Notes: generated by a model not told the origin, from the letters alone. A stretch of DNA of 64,000 nt from Enterococcus raffinosus (GCF_018917525.1 NZ_JAHLOS010000006.1:62001-126000); one strand, 5' to 3'; counted from the first letter of the stretch, positions 1 to 9,151 are shown. A program made the numbers and translations.

Positions 1-123
1 GGTGATGGTATTATCCTCTGTTAATACGCCATCATCCCATTGCCCATTTTTCCAATGAGAAATATAGCGGAAAGGTGTCTTGATATAATCAAAGCCTAAC
101 TCTTCCCATTTTATATTCACCAT
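1..123 (-). CDS. ilvE: Branched-chain amino acid aminotransferase, N-terminal 41 residues (partial)
   Basis: This is the start of a gene that runs off the left edge of the window. The visible 41 residues contain the stretches DYIKTPFRYISHWKNG and LTEDNTIT, typical of the N-terminus of the PLP-dependent IlvE family in lactic acid bacteria, which transaminates leucine, isoleucine and valine with 2-oxoglutarate. The ATG lies seven bases behind a GGGG ribosome site. The catalytic lysine and the rest of the fold lie outside the window, so identification rests on the N-terminus only. Confidence 0.75.
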   Translation of the reverse strand, partial: MVNIKWEELGFDYIKTPFRYISHWKNGQWDDGVLTEDNTIT

Positions 124-223
124 TCTATCATCCCCTTCTTATTTAAATGTTAGTCTATCACTTTCTTTCACCGTTGTCATGATTTTTTTCAATTAAAAGA
201 AAACGATGGTTTATTTTCCCTAG

Positions 224-252
224 TCGACAGAAAAGCGAAAGATTGTTACACT
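224..252 (+). promoter_or_regulatory. Sigma-A-type promoter for the MscS gene
   Basis: TCGACA and TACACT are separated by exactly 17 bases, about 28 bases before the start codon of the channel gene. The -35 hexamer matches the consensus at five of six positions. Confidence 0.55.
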
Positions 253-280
253 ATTTTTATTAATCTAATGGGAGTGGCTT

Positions 281-1195
281 ATGTTTTTATTTACAACACA
301 AACAGTGGATTCCAGCACTACCAATGTTGTCGATCAGGCGACGGAACAATTGTCAGCTTGGCAAAAATATTGGCAATCAATTGATTGGGATCACGTTTTT
401 TCAGTTTTAATCCAAAAAGGTATGACAATTATTGCCGTTTTGATCTTGTTTTATTTAATCAGAAAAATTGGAAGCTTTTTGATCAATCAATCTTTCGATC
501 GGCAGAAAAAGAAAATGGCAGACAATGCAACTCGGGTTGAGACAATCCATGCTTTGTCAATGAACGTCTTTTCTTACACACTCTTTTTCTTTTTCCTTTA
601 TTCGATTTTAGATACACTTGGGATTCCTGTAGGTTCCCTCTTAGCTGGTGCCGGTATTGCCGGAATCGCCATAGGGTTGGGGGCACAAGGGTTCACTAAT
701 GATATAATCACTGGTTTTTTCATTATTATGGAACAACAAATCGATGTTGGCGACTATATTCGATTAACCGATCTGCAAATTGAGGGAACAGTCACCTCTG
801 TTGGTATTCGTATGCTGCAAATGAAATCCGCAGATGGAACTGTTCATTTTATACCCAATCGCAACATTACCACTATCAGCAATCTTTCTCGTGCCCATAT
901 GCAAGTAAAGGTTGATATTCGTATCCAACCAGATGAAGGGTATGATAAGATTATCCATCTGATTGATGAAACAAATCAAGAACTTTCCGATGAATTTAAA
1001 GATGAAATTTTTGATGGACCTACTCTATTCGGAATGGTTGACTTAGGCAATAGCAACTATGCAATTCGAACAATTCTGTATGTAACAAATGGAAAACAAT
1101 ACAAGCTGCAGGAAGAATTTTTATCTGCTTATGTCCAAATCTTGACTCAAAACGGCTTTAGTATTCCCAATAATCCAGTTGCGTATGGGAAGTAA
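281..1195 (+). CDS. MscS-family mechanosensitive ion channel
   Basis: A 304-residue small-conductance mechanosensitive channel that would release solutes from the cytoplasm on hypo-osmotic shock. Membrane segments are visible near residues 40-62 and 95-115, followed by the glycine/alanine-rich pore helix (GAGIAGIAIGLGAQG, about 123-137) that defines MscS proteins. The MscS beta domain follows (VGDYIRL, then FIPNRN), then a soluble C-terminal domain. Length fits the YkuT-like short MscS group. An ATG follows a GGGAGTGG ribosome site. The gene is monocistronic, with its own promoter and a terminator shared with the convergent neighbour. Confidence 0.9.
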   Translation: MFLFTTQTVDSSTTNVVDQATEQLSAWQKYWQSIDWDHVFSVLIQKGMTIIAVLILFYLIRKIGSFLINQSFDRQKKKMADNATRVETIHALSMNVFSYTLFFFFLYSILDTLGIPVGSLLAGAGIAGIAIGLGAQGFTNDIITGFFIIMEQQIDVGDYIRLTDLQIEGTVTSVGIRMLQMKSADGTVHFIPNRNITTISNLSRAHMQVKVDIRIQPDEGYDKIIHLIDETNQELSDEFKDEIFDGPTLFGMVDLGNSNYAIRTILYVTNGKQYKLQEEFLSAYVQILTQNGFSIPNNPVAYGK

Positions 1196-1196
1196 A

Positions 1197-1237
1197 AAGA
1201 AGTTCGCACCATGATAAATTCATGGTGCGAACTTCTT
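1197..1237. terminator. Bidirectional intrinsic terminator
   Basis: A perfect 18-bp stem with a 5-base loop is flanked by A and T runs. It sits between convergent genes, the MscS channel and the DJ-1 protein, and can serve both strands. Confidence 0.9.
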
Positions 1238-1239
1238 TT

Positions 1240-1830
1240 TTATTGTTCAAATGTATGCCCGTATTTTTCCCGATAACCATAATACCCTAAACGATATAAA
1301 TCAACTTCTTTTTTCGCTTCAATCAGACTATCTCCGATTAATTGTAAGACGAATTCAGTAAAATCTAACGCTGCTGTTCCGTTTGCTGTAACAAGATTTC
1401 GATCACTGACAGCTTGTCTTTCTACAAAGTTCTCAGGAGTTTGATAGTTTTGAAAATCCTGCCACAGAATAGGACTGTTTCCTGTATGCTTATATCCTTC
1501 TAAAAAACCATAAAAAGCTAAATAATCTACTGCCCCACAAATCCCTGCCACTGGTAAATGATGGGCAAGCTGCTTTTCAATAATTCGATGAAGTTCTTGA
1601 TTTTGGATATCCCAAGAATTACCGCCAACTAAAACAAGCAAATGATACATCCGATCAATTTCTGAAAAGTTTAGATCAATGGTTGTTTGTAAACCACCAA
1701 TTGATCGTACTTGAGGTAAATTTGAAGCAGTCTGTATTTGCCAATCGTCTCTTTGATTCAGCAGACTCAGCAAATACGCAGCTTCCCAATCCGCATACTG
1801 ATCTAACAAAACAAATAAGGCTGTTTTCAC
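1240..1830 (-). CDS. DJ-1/PfpI family protein
   Basis: A class I glutamine-amidotransferase-like fold of about 196 residues. The nucleophile elbow AGICGA places the conserved reactive cysteine near residue 98, and LLVLVGG is the preceding strand and loop. Members act as glyoxalases, deglycases, chaperones or proteases, and the sequence does not show which applies here. I chose the GTG at 1830 because AGGAGAG lies five bases upstream; an in-frame GTG at 1848 has no comparable site and would add six unlikely residues. It is a single gene convergent with the MscS channel. Confidence 0.8.
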   Translation of the reverse strand: MKTALFVLLDQYADWEAAYLLSLLNQRDDWQIQTASNLPQVRSIGGLQTTIDLNFSEIDRMYHLLVLVGGNSWDIQNQELHRIIEKQLAHHLPVAGICGAVDYLAFYGFLEGYKHTGNSPILWQDFQNYQTPENFVERQAVSDRNLVTANGTAALDFTEFVLQLIGDSLIEAKKEVDLYRLGYYGYREKYGHTFEQ

Positions 1831-1919
1831 ACTATCTCTCCTCTCCACTTTGTTGAATACTTTCAGTTTAACAAAATTGAAGAAGGAAAGCTTCCCGATT
1901 TTAATAGCTTATGGCTTTT

Positions 1920-2189
1920 TTACCAACTCGCCTTTTTAACGCCGGGTATTTGCCCCTTATGAGCTAATTCACGAAATTTGATTCTTGACATACCGAATTT
2001 TCGCATATAGCCTCTTGGTCGACCATCGATTAAATCACGAGACTTTAATCGATTAGGATTTGAATCCCGCGGTAATTTTGCCAATCCCTCGTAATCCCCA
2101 GCAGCTTTTAATTTTAGACGTTCTTCAGCGTAACGTTCAATCAAAGCTTGTTGCTTTTGCATTTTAACAATTTTAGATTTTTTTGCCAT
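1920..2189 (-). CDS. rpsN: Alternative (zinc-independent) 30S ribosomal protein S14
   Basis: An 89-residue S14 of the long C-minus type: it carries [22 protein letters not shown] and the C-terminal VKKASW but lacks the CxxC...CxxC zinc ribbon of the short housekeeping S14. In Firmicutes this paralogue replaces the zinc-binding form during zinc starvation, freeing zinc and keeping ribosome assembly going. A Zur-box-like palindrome lies 32 bases upstream of the start, which supports that role directly. The gene is monocistronic. Confidence 0.93.
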   Translation of the reverse strand: MAKKSKIVKMQKQQALIERYAEERLKLKAAGDYEGLAKLPRDSNPNRLKSRDLIDGRPRGYMRKFGMSRIKFRELAHKGQIPGVKKASW

Positions 2190-2220
2190 TGATTTTCTCC
2201 TATTTTTTATTCAATCAAGC

Positions 2221-2243
2221 TTAACCGTAATGATTACTGTTTA
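2221..2243. promoter_or_regulatory. Probable Zur operator upstream of rpsN2
   Basis: The sequence CGTAATGATTACTG forms the core of a 23-base imperfect palindrome centred on the G at 2232, pairing at 9 of 11 positions. It closely matches the Firmicute Zur box core (CGTAATnATTACG). Its place just upstream of the zinc-independent S14 gene is where Zur acts in Bacillus. Confidence 0.7.
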
Positions 2244-2335
2244 AACACTTGATAAAAATAGCATGCCTATTGTTGAATGTCAATTTATCTGTATTCATCA
2301 TTTAAGAAGTTACGGGATTTATTTCACACAAAAAA

Positions 2336-2370
2336 ACAGACTCCACTTTACGTACCTGCTTAGAGTCTGT
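2336..2370 (-). terminator. Intrinsic terminator of the CBS-domain gene
   Basis: On the minus strand, ACAGACTC pairs with GAGTCTGT and is followed by six T residues. It lies downstream of the CBS-domain gene. Confidence 0.75.
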
Positions 2371-2393
2371 TCTATATAAAATTCAGTTTTTAG

Positions 2394-2882
2394 TTAGTTT
2401 GATGAATTCGCGTGAAAAATCAATTGAGTTTCGGGATTCTTCCGCTGAAAAGCATGAAAGGTATAATTTACCGCCTTTAAAATTTCTCTACGTGTTACGA
2501 TTCCACAGAATACCCCGTTGTGATCTAACACAGGTAAGAAAGAAGCATCTACCAATAAATGTAAAATGTCTTCTAGTTCGGCATCTGGGCGCATCACTGC
2601 AACATCTGTTTTCATGACATCCGCAACAGTTAACTCTTCCAAATTGGATGTATCAATACCATCGATCCCTAACATTTTTTTTACAATGTCATTCAAGCTC
2701 AATAAACCAACAAAATGATCCTCTTTATCTAAAACTGGAATCGTTGAATATCCAGCCTGCGACAACAGCAGTAACGCATGCTCTAATGGATGTTCCTTCA
2801 TCACATTCGCAACATTTTCTGCCGGAATCATCATGGTTTCCTCATGTTCCATCATTAATTGTTCAATTGCGGGACTAATCAT
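2394..2882 (-). CDS. cbpB: Two-CBS-domain protein, CbpB-like (c-di-AMP-binding family)
   Basis: A cytoplasmic protein of 162 residues consisting almost entirely of a tandem CBS pair. The first domain has the pattern YSTIPVLDKEDHFVGLLSLNDI; the second has SFLPVLDHNGVFCGIVTRREI. It matches the CbpB (YkuL) family, which in Listeria and Bacillus binds cyclic-di-AMP and, when free of it, activates the Rel (p)ppGpp synthetase. That function is assigned from family knowledge and is not visible as a motif. The ATG at 2882 has GGAGG six bases upstream; an in-frame GTG at 2909 has none. It lies 91 bases after the phosphodiesterase gene, possibly co-transcribed with murI. Confidence 0.78.
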   Translation of the reverse strand: MISPAIEQLMMEHEETMMIPAENVANVMKEHPLEHALLLLSQAGYSTIPVLDKEDHFVGLLSLNDIVKKMLGIDGIDTSNLEELTVADVMKTDVAVMRPDAELEDILHLLVDASFLPVLDHNGVFCGIVTRREILKAVNYTFHAFQRKNPETQLIFHANSSN

Positions 2883-2973
2883 ATGACGCCTCCGTTCTAA
2901 TATCTTCACCTTATTTTACCGTAACGGCAAAAAGAAAGCGGTATTTCACCAAAAATTTAATAAAAATTAGGAA

Positions 2974-3486
2974 CTAACGTTCAAAGGTTGCAGCTAGCTC
3001 TTCAATCGGTTGATGAGCACGATTATAGTATTGAATACGATATTCGTTGTTCTCGCTGTCAATGATCGCATAACTAGGGATACGCACAGGTCCACGTGGC
3101 TGTGAGACACTACCAGGATTTACGAATAAAATGTTTTTATCAAGCTCTGCAACTGCTTGGTGGATATGTCCAAATAAAGCGATATTCGCTCCCGCCTCTT
3201 GTGCTTGTAAAGAAAGCATCGTAAGTCCAAAACGTACATTTGATAAATGTCCATGAGTCATGTAAATAACATCATCACCGATTGAAACAACTTGTTCCTT
3301 TTTATATCCAGGATCATAATCACAATTTCCTGTGACGACTGTGAAATGTTCCCATAGCTCATCGTTTGCTTTCAATTCTGAGTCGCCACAATGAAACATA
3401 TGGTCAACCATATCAACATAGCGATTAACGATCTCAACTAAAATGTTACGATCACCATGGTTATCACTAACAACTAAATATTTCAT
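2974..3486 (-). CDS. YfcE/MJ0936-type metallophosphoesterase
   Basis: A 170-residue calcineurin-like phosphodiesterase. Visible metal-ligand motifs are SDNHGD (residues 7-12), HCGD near 36, TGNCD, THGH and FGHIH, the last followed by NPGS, all characteristic of the YfcE/YsnB family. Related enzymes hydrolyse artificial phosphodiesters, and the cellular substrate is generally unknown. The start overlaps the end of rph-rdgB by four bases (ATGA), so the two are translationally coupled. This order of fusion nuclease then phosphodiesterase suggests a nucleotide-housecleaning operon with murI. Confidence 0.88.
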   Translation of the reverse strand: MKYLVVSDNHGDRNILVEIVNRYVDMVDHMFHCGDSELKANDELWEHFTVVTGNCDYDPGYKKEQVVSIGDDVIYMTHGHLSNVRFGLTMLSLQAQEAGANIALFGHIHQAVAELDKNILFVNPGSVSQPRGPVRIPSYAIIDSENNEYRIQYYNRAHQPIEELAATFER

Positions 3487-4820
3487 TTATTCCCCTCCAG
3501 CCATTCTTTCCAAGTTCGTTCTAACTCTTTGACTGCCATCCCACGATGACTGATTTGATTCTTTTCCTCAGAGGTTAGTTCAGCAGATGTTTTATCATAG
3601 TTAGGAACAATAAATAATGGGTCATAGCCGAAGCCATTATCTCCTTGTGGAATTCGAGCGATTCGGCCATCCCAATCCGCCTCCACCACTAGGCTTTCTT
3701 TTTGAGGTGCCGCAAAGACTAAGGTGCAATGGAAATGAGCCGTTCTTTTTTCATCAGGCACATCCGTCAGTTCATGCAGTAACTTGGCATTATTTGCTGC
3801 GTCACTTTTTCGTTCCCCAGCAAAACGAGCTGAAAAAATTCCAGGCATACCATTCAAGGCATCCACGACTAAACCAGAATCATCCGCTAAGACCGGCTGC
3901 TGTAAAAGCTGTGCAATCGTCTCTGCTTTCAATCGAGCATTTTCTTCGAAGGTTGTTCCTGTTTCCTCGACATCAGGCAAATCAGGATAATCTAATAGTG
4001 TTTTGGTTTGATAGCCTTCCTTTGCGAATAAAGCCGCAAACTCTCTTGCCTTTCCTGGATTACGCGTAGCAATGACGATCGTCTTTTCTTCCGTTTTTAC
4101 CTCGTCAAAAAGTGCTTCTTTTTGGTAGGCTACTAACTCAGCAATTCCAGTTTTACCATGTAAAATCAACGCGTTTAACTCATCATCATCAAAAGTAGCT
4201 TCTTCTCCAGTACCTTGAATCTCCACGAAACGGCCAGATTCAGTCATTACGAGATTCATATCAACTGCGGCCGAAGAATCTTCTAGATAGTCTAAATCAG
4301 TTACGACAGTTCCATCTGGTAGCATTCCGACACTAATTGCCGCTAAATGTTCTTTAATTGGATCTTCTGCTAGTTCACCACTAGCTAACAATTTGTTAAC
4401 AGCTAAACGCAAGGCGACGAATCCACCAGTAATGCTGGCCGTTCTCGTACCACCATCAGCTTGGATGACATCACAGTCCACAATGATACTGCGTTCACCC
4501 AATTTTTCTAAATCAATCACGGCACGCAAAGAACGACCAATTAAGCGCTGAATCTCCATCGTCCGTCCTGATAGTTTTCCCTTTGCGCTTTCACGCCTAT
4601 TCCGCGTATTAGTTGCCCTTGGGAGCATACTGTATTCAGCAGTCACCCAACCGGATTCACTGCCACGTAAAAACGGCGGAACTGAATCTTCTAGTGTTGC
4701 TGAACAAATTACTTTGGTATCGCCAAAAGAAATGACGACTGATCCTTCAGGATGTTTAAAAACATTCGTTTCGATCTTAATCGGTCGTAATTGCTGAACC
4801 GCTCTTCCATCATGTCGCAA
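3483..4820 (-). CDS. Bifunctional RNase PH / XTP-dITP pyrophosphatase (Rph-RdgB fusion)
   Basis: A 445-residue fusion. Residues 1 to about 240 are RNase PH, which trims tRNA 3' ends phosphorolytically: MRHDGR start, [17 protein letters not shown], and [17 protein letters not shown]. From about 248 ([12 protein letters not shown]) begins an RdgB/HAM1 NTP pyrophosphatase that removes XTP and d[36 protein letters not shown] and SHRG. Elsewhere these are usually two genes; the fusion recurs in some Lactobacillales. Only one base separates it from murI, and it overlaps the next gene by four bases. Both active-site sets look intact. Confidence 0.93.
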   Translation of the reverse strand: MRHDGRAVQQLRPIKIETNVFKHPEGSVVISFGDTKVICSATLEDSVPPFLRGSESGWVTAEYSMLPRATNTRNRRESAKGKLSGRTMEIQRLIGRSLRAVIDLEKLGERSIIVDCDVIQADGGTRTASITGGFVALRLAVNKLLASGELAEDPIKEHLAAISVGMLPDGTVVTDLDYLEDSSAAVDMNLVMTESGRFVEIQGTGEEATFDDDELNALILHGKTGIAELVAYQKEALFDEVKTEEKTIVIATRNPGKAREFAALFAKEGYQTKTLLDYPDLPDVEETGTTFEENARLKAETIAQLLQQPVLADDSGLVVDALNGMPGIFSARFAGERKSDAANNAKLLHELTDVPDEKRTAHFHCTLVFAAPQKESLVVEADWDGRIARIPQGDNGFGYDPLFIVPNYDKTSAELTSEEKNQISHRGMAVKELERTWKEWLEGNK

Positions 4821-4821
4821 G

Positions 4822-5643
4822 TTATTCTCCTCCTAAATCAATGTGTGCCACATTCAAATTCGTAATATCTAACCATTCACCAGCGATATCTTTAAACATC
4901 TTAGGTGAGCCGGTTGTGTAAAAAGATCTTGATTTTGTTTCGGCTTGTTCATAATTATTTAAATTAAAATAATCCAATAATGTACTAACATCATTAACGG
5001 TTTCCGCCCCAGAATCAATTAATGTCACCTGTTGACCAATCACATTCTGAATAATTGGGCGTAACAATGGATAATGTGTACATCCTAAGATTAATGTGTC
5101 TAACTTTTCTTTTTTTAAGGGCGCCAGTGTTTGCGAAACAATCTTTTTCGCTACTGAGCTATTAAACTGATTACTTTCCACAATCGGAACAAATTTCGGA
5201 CAAGCCAGACTGGATACATAAGTGTCCGGTGCTTTTTCTTGCAGCTCATGTTTATAAGAACCACTTTTGACCGTTCCTAGTGTTCCGATAACTCCAATAC
5301 GTCCTGTGTTGCTAGCTTTTAATGCAGCACGCGAGCCCGGTTGGATCACACCGATTACCGGAATATCGACAGTTTTTTTAATTTCATCTAACGCTACCGC
5401 GGTCGCAGTGTTGCAGGCGATCACAAGCATCTTTATATTTTTCTTCAATAAAAAACGAGTCATCTGCCAGGTAAACTCAATGACTTGCTCAGCTGGTCGA
5501 GGACCATACGGACAACGAGCCGTATCTCCAAGATATAAGATTTCTTCATTAGGTAGCTGACGCATGGCTTCCTTGACTACAGTCAAACCGCCTACGCCAG
5601 AATCAATAAATCCAATTGGTCTTTCATTTGACAAAACGCTCAT
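4822..5643 (-). CDS. murI: Glutamate racemase
   Basis: A 273-residue cofactor-independent racemase that converts L- to D-glutamate for peptidoglycan precursors in the cytoplasm. Motifs in order: [10 protein letters not shown] (substrate loop), [12 protein letters not shown], the first catalytic cysteine in ACNTATA, and the second in GCTHYPLL. Length is normal. The ribosome site before the ATG is weak (AAGATAGG), but the N-terminus aligns with the family. It is the first gene of a tight minus-strand series with rph-rdgB and the phosphodiesterase. Confidence 0.95.
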   Translation of the reverse strand: MSVLSNERPIGFIDSGVGGLTVVKEAMRQLPNEEILYLGDTARCPYGPRPAEQVIEFTWQMTRFLLKKNIKMLVIACNTATAVALDEIKKTVDIPVIGVIQPGSRAALKASNTGRIGVIGTLGTVKSGSYKHELQEKAPDTYVSSLACPKFVPIVESNQFNSSVAKKIVSQTLAPLKKEKLDTLILGCTHYPLLRPIIQNVIGQQVTLIDSGAETVNDVSTLLDYFNLNNYEQAETKSRSFYTTGSPKMFKDIAGEWLDITNLNVAHIDLGGE

Positions 5644-5732
5644 CCTATCTTGTTACAAGTTTCATCTTATTTTCCACTTTTTAACGAAATATTTCAAGCC
5701 CTAGAACCCCGTCTTATAAAAAGCGTTTTCTT

Positions 5733-5760
5733 TTGAATGAATAACAATTAATGCTACACT
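5733..5760 (+). promoter_or_regulatory. Promoter of the small charged-protein gene
   Basis: TTGAAT and TACACT are separated by 16 bases, with a TG dinucleotide one base before the -10. It lies 24 bases upstream of the start codon. Confidence 0.5.
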
Positions 5761-5783
5761 GATTCTGAGAGAGGTGGATGAAA

Positions 5784-6014
5784 ATGGATAAAAAAGAACT
5801 AACTGAAAATATGGGGAAAGTTTCTGCTGGTGATCGTAATCAAGATCCTGCAATCAAAGCAACCGAAGAGGAAACAGAGAAAAAGAAGGAAAACCGTAAA
5901 GACGAACATGAACCTAGTATTTTAGAAAAACTCGGTAAAACCGAAGCCGGCGCTATCTATGAAGATCCAGCTATGAAAGAAACTGAACGTAAAACTGAAA
6001 AAGAAAAAGAATAG
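5784..6014 (+). CDS. Small highly charged protein with an internal duplication (unknown function)
   Basis: A 76-residue protein, over half Lys, Glu, Asp and Arg, with no cysteine, signal or membrane segment; probably disordered or helical. Two halves repeat one another: ENMGKVSAGDRNQDPAIKAT then EKLGKTEAGAIYEDPAMKET, each followed by a Glu/Lys-rich tail. The ATG at 5784 is preferred over 5778 because GAGGTGG lies six bases before it and abuts the other. A promoter precedes the gene and a bidirectional terminator follows. I do not recognise the family; it could be a stress or nucleic-acid-associated protein, but nothing in the sequence proves this. Confidence 0.75.
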   Translation: MDKKELTENMGKVSAGDRNQDPAIKATEEETEKKKENRKDEHEPSILEKLGKTEAGAIYEDPAMKETERKTEKEKE

Positions 6015-6054
6015 AAAAAGTGAGGCTCTTCTCAATGAATGAGCCTCACTTTTT
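6015..6054. terminator. Bidirectional intrinsic terminator
   Basis: A 14-bp perfect stem with T runs on both strands separates the small charged-protein gene from the convergent amino-acid ABC operon. The last base of the stem overlaps the stop codon of the permease gene. Confidence 0.9.
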
Positions 6055-6704
6055 TAATAGTTGTATTTGCTTGTTTCTAACAGGTTTGAAACCACTGATA
6101 ATAAATAGCAAACAACAAAATACATAGCTGTCATCGCAATGAACATCGGTATAACATAATTGGTATTCTGTCCATAGATAATCTTCGCGTTATGAGTCAG
6201 CTCTGGTAGTGAAATAATCACAGCTAACGATGTGTCTTTGATTAGAGAAATCAACTGACTCAAAATAGCCGGTAACATTGATTTGAAAGCTTGCGGCATA
6301 ACGATCATAGTTAACGTTTGAACATAGGTTAACCCAGATGACATTCCTGCTTCTGTTTGTCCCGTCGGCACAGCATTCAAACCGGCCCGGAAAATTTCCG
6401 ATAACATCGCTGATTCAAAAATTGTTAAGGCAGCAACAGCAGCCCAAAAGATATTTAATTTGATTCCGATTTGCGGTAATGCGAAATACGTAAAGAAAAT
6501 GATCAGTAGTAACGGTAAATTACGAATAATATCAACAATTATACCGACAATTTTTGAAAGAATCGGTACATTGCTATAACGAACAGTCCCTGCAATTCCG
6601 CCAAGTATCATACTAAAAATGATCGAGACAACTGAAACTTGAATCGTCACCCACAGCCCGTCCAAAAGGAATCGCAAATTAATCCATGAAAAAGCATCAC
6701 TCAT
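6054..6704 (-). CDS. Polar amino-acid ABC transporter permease (second)
   Basis: A 216-residue His/Glu/Gln/Arg/opine-family permease with about five membrane segments. The EAA loop that docks on the ATPase is visible as EAGMSSGLTYVQTLTMIVMP, and IRNLPLLLIIFF is the family's signature near residue 60. Last gene of a four-gene operon (ATPase, binding protein, permease, permease). The GGAAGGGG ribosome site is well placed. Substrate is probably glutamate, aspartate or glutamine, judged from the binding protein's family rather than from this gene. Confidence 0.88.
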   Translation of the reverse strand: MSDAFSWINLRFLLDGLWVTIQVSVVSIIFSMILGGIAGTVRYSNVPILSKIVGIIVDIIRNLPLLLIIFFTYFALPQIGIKLNIFWAAVAALTIFESAMLSEIFRAGLNAVPTGQTEAGMSSGLTYVQTLTMIVMPQAFKSMLPAILSQLISLIKDTSLAVIISLPELTHNAKIIYGQNTNYVIPMFIAMTAMYFVVCYLLSVVSNLLETSKYNY

Positions 6705-6723
6705 TATTATTACCCCTTCCTTT

Positions 6724-7368
6724 CTAGGCGTTTGACCAATGCTTATCTAAATAGTTCATCAGATAAGATAATGGTAGTGTTAATACTAAATAGAACAATC
6801 CGACAATAATATACGTGTCAAATGTATTGAATGTCGTACTGGCAATCAAATCTCCCTGATACATCAGATCTAACCCAGCGACCATCGCTAAGATGGAGGA
6901 ATTTTTGATTAAATTGATAAATTGATTTCCTAATGGCGGTACCACGATTTTAAACGCTTGGGGCAAAACAATGTAACGCATGGTTTCAGAATAAGAGAAC
7001 CCTGAAGAAAGTCCAGCCTCCATTTGCCCCTTTGGAACTGTTTGAATTCCAGAACGAACTGTCTCTGCTATAAATGCCGAAGTATAAATCGTTAAACCGA
7101 TTGTTCCAGCTTGAAAACCATCAAAGCTGTAGAAATACATCGGTGCTACAACGTAAAAGAACATCACGATGATTAGTAAAGGAATATTCCTGAAAAATGC
7201 AACGTAAGCCTTTGCTAAACTGCGGATAATCCGATTATGAGACAATTGCAGGATCGCCATTAATGTTCCAATAACTAAACTGAAAACTAGCGCTAACAAG
7301 CTTGCATAGATTGTATACTTAAAACCACTGACAAACTCAGCTGAAAATGTTTGAAATAATTGTGTCAT
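6724..7368 (-). CDS. Polar amino-acid ABC transporter permease (first)
   Basis: A 214-residue inner-membrane subunit paired with the following permease to form a heterodimeric channel. FFRNIPLLIIVMFF and the EAA loop EAGLSSGFSYSETMRYIVLP match the HisMQ/GlnP family. Its start codon shares a base with the stop of the binding-protein gene (TAATG), so translation is coupled. The two permeases resemble each other, as expected from an old duplication. Confidence 0.88.
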   Translation of the reverse strand: MTQLFQTFSAEFVSGFKYTIYASLLALVFSLVIGTLMAILQLSHNRIIRSLAKAYVAFFRNIPLLIIVMFFYVVAPMYFYSFDGFQAGTIGLTIYTSAFIAETVRSGIQTVPKGQMEAGLSSGFSYSETMRYIVLPQAFKIVVPPLGNQFINLIKNSSILAMVAGLDLMYQGDLIASTTFNTFDTYIIVGLFYLVLTLPLSYLMNYLDKHWSNA

Positions 7369-8201
7369 TAGAACTGTGCCCCCTTTTTCGCCCGACCATC
7401 TGCATCTTTAGGGAACCATTTTTCGAAAATTTTATTGTACGTACCATTATCATGCATCTTATGAAGTGCTTGATTAACTTCTTTCAAAAAATCATCTTGC
7501 CCTTTGTTGATAGCAATTCCATATGGTTCGTTCGTAAATGTGCCGCCAGTTAAACCATAATTATCATTTTCTGATGCCATCCCTAGTAAGATTGCGTTAT
7601 CTGTTGTCATCGCCTGACCTTGCCCAGATTGCAAAGCGGTAAATGCTTCTGCATAATTTTCTAATTCAAGAATTTTGGCCTCAGGTGCATGTTTACGAAT
7701 GTTAATCGTTGAGGTTGATCCTTTTACAGCTAGAACTGTATCTTTAGCTGTTAAATCTTTAATATTTTTAATGTGACTCCCTTTTTTTACTAATAGAGAT
7801 TGTCCTGCATCAAAATAAATATCCGAAAAATCAACTTCCTTTTTGCGATCCTCCGTGATTGTCATAGTGGCAATAATCGCATCAATGTTTCCGTTTTTTA
7901 GTAGTGGAATCCGCGTTTTCGAAGTCACTTCGACAAACTCCGCTTTGCCATCCTTACCAAGAATTTCTTTTGTGATCGCTTTAGCTATATCAATGTCAAA
8001 TCCTTCAACCTTTCGCGTTTTAATGTCCATCATACCGAATAAGCGTGTATCGTACTTCACACCCCAAGTGATCGTTGGTTCGTCTTTGATTCGTTTCGCG
8101 ATATTTTCGTTTGCGACACTTTCTCCTTTACATCCTGACAACACTATTACAAGCAGTAACGGAAGAAATAGTAAGGAGAACATTCTTTTTTTCCTCGACA
8201 T
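7368..8201 (-). CDS. Amino-acid ABC transporter substrate-binding lipoprotein (glutamate/aspartate/glutamine type)
   Basis: A 277-residue SBP of the bacterial type 3 family. A lipoprotein signal with lipobox LSGC ends near residue 24, anchoring it to the outer face of the membrane. The family signature is present (GFDIDIAKAI, then IDAIIATMTITEDRKKEVDFS), as is the C-terminal lobe KIFEKWFPKD. Such proteins bind acidic amino acids or glutamine; which one cannot be decided by eye. GGAGG lies six bases before the ATG. It follows the ATPase gene by ten bases. Confidence 0.87.
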   Translation of the reverse strand: MSRKKRMFSLLFLPLLLVIVLSGCKGESVANENIAKRIKDEPTITWGVKYDTRLFGMMDIKTRKVEGFDIDIAKAITKEILGKDGKAEFVEVTSKTRIPLLKNGNIDAIIATMTITEDRKKEVDFSDIYFDAGQSLLVKKGSHIKNIKDLTAKDTVLAVKGSTSTINIRKHAPEAKILELENYAEAFTALQSGQGQAMTTDNAILLGMASENDNYGLTGGTFTNEPYGIAINKGQDDFLKEVNQALHKMHDNGTYNKIFEKWFPKDADGRAKKGAQF

Positions 8202-8211
8202 AAACTGCCTC

Positions 8212-8949
8212 CTAATGATTGATTACTTTGCTAACAAATTGTTGTGCACGGACTTCTTGTGGTTTCTCAAAGAATCCTTTGACATCCCGTGTGTCCTCTA
8301 GTACTTCTCCTTCGGCCATGAAAATGATTCGATCTGCTACTTCTTTAGCAAATCCCATTTCATGTGTAACAACGATCATAGACATTCCGTCTCGAGCAAT
8401 TTTTTTCATAACATTCAGCACATCGCCGATCATTTCTGGATCGAGCGCTGATGTTGGCTCATCAAAAAGCAGCAAGTCGGGATTCATCGCTAAACCACGG
8501 GCGATGGCGATCCGTTGTTGCTGTCCTCCAGATAACATGGAAGGATATGAATCCTTCTTGTCTAACATATCCACTCTATCTAACAGTTTCTCAGCAGCCT
8601 TTGTTGCTTCCTCTGGCGACTGCTTTAAGACTTTGATTGGCGCTAACGTAATATTTTCTAACGCGGTTTTATTAGGATAGAGATTAAAATGTTGAAAAAC
8701 CATTCCAATGTTTTTCCGAATATCTTTCAATTTTACATCTTTGCTGTGAAGATTCTTATTATTTACGAGCAACTCTCCAGAGGAAATATCCTCTAGTCCA
8801 TTGATGCATCGAAGCATTGTGCTCTTTCCTGATCCAGATGGTCCGATCACCACGACGACTTCACCCTTTTCAAAGGACAAGTTAATCTTTTTTAAGGCAT
8901 GAAACTTCCCATAGTATTTTTCCACATGCTTAAATTCAACCATTGGCAT
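8212..8949 (-). CDS. Amino-acid ABC transporter ATP-binding protein (GlnQ-like)
   Basis: A 245-residue cytoplasmic ATPase that powers the amino-acid importer encoded downstream. Walker A GPSGSGKST, Q-loop MVFQHFNLYP, signature LSGGQQQRIAIARGLA, Walker B LLLFDEPTSALDPEM and the switch histidine in VVTHEMGFA are all intact and typical of the polar-amino-acid subfamily. The ATG has GAGGTGG six bases upstream. First gene of the operon, divergent from trpS. Confidence 0.92.
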   Translation of the reverse strand: MPMVEFKHVEKYYGKFHALKKINLSFEKGEVVVVIGPSGSGKSTMLRCINGLEDISSGELLVNNKNLHSKDVKLKDIRKNIGMVFQHFNLYPNKTALENITLAPIKVLKQSPEEATKAAEKLLDRVDMLDKKDSYPSMLSGGQQQRIAIARGLAMNPDLLLFDEPTSALDPEMIGDVLNVMKKIARDGMSMIVVTHEMGFAKEVADRIIFMAEGEVLEDTRDVKGFFEKPQEVRAQQFVSKVINH

Positions 8950-9151
8950 GTCTTACCACCTCATTTTCCTTATCATTCTCTAATTTTTCCAATGTGAGCT
9001 TAATTATAAGCTAAGTTTTTTTACTTTGTAAAGAAAAAAACTCAACGTACGAAAAAAAATTTCAAACATTTCTCGTTGTCATGTGATATTTCGTAACATA
9101 AGGAAGGTGTCATTTGTGATAAAAAATAGCAATATGAGTTGTCATGTTTGA

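Noticed and set aside
3617-4069. A 150-codon plus-strand frame
   Set aside because: It lies antisense inside rph-rdgB, has no ribosome site and no family-like pattern.
7843-8301. A 152-codon plus-strand frame
   Set aside because: It is antisense to the amino-acid binding-protein and ATPase genes; a frame shadow.
9012-9040. An A/T-rich inverted repeat between glnQ-like and trpS genes
   Set aside because: Its arms are runs of T and A and it has no T tail or known operator pattern; likely sequence composition.
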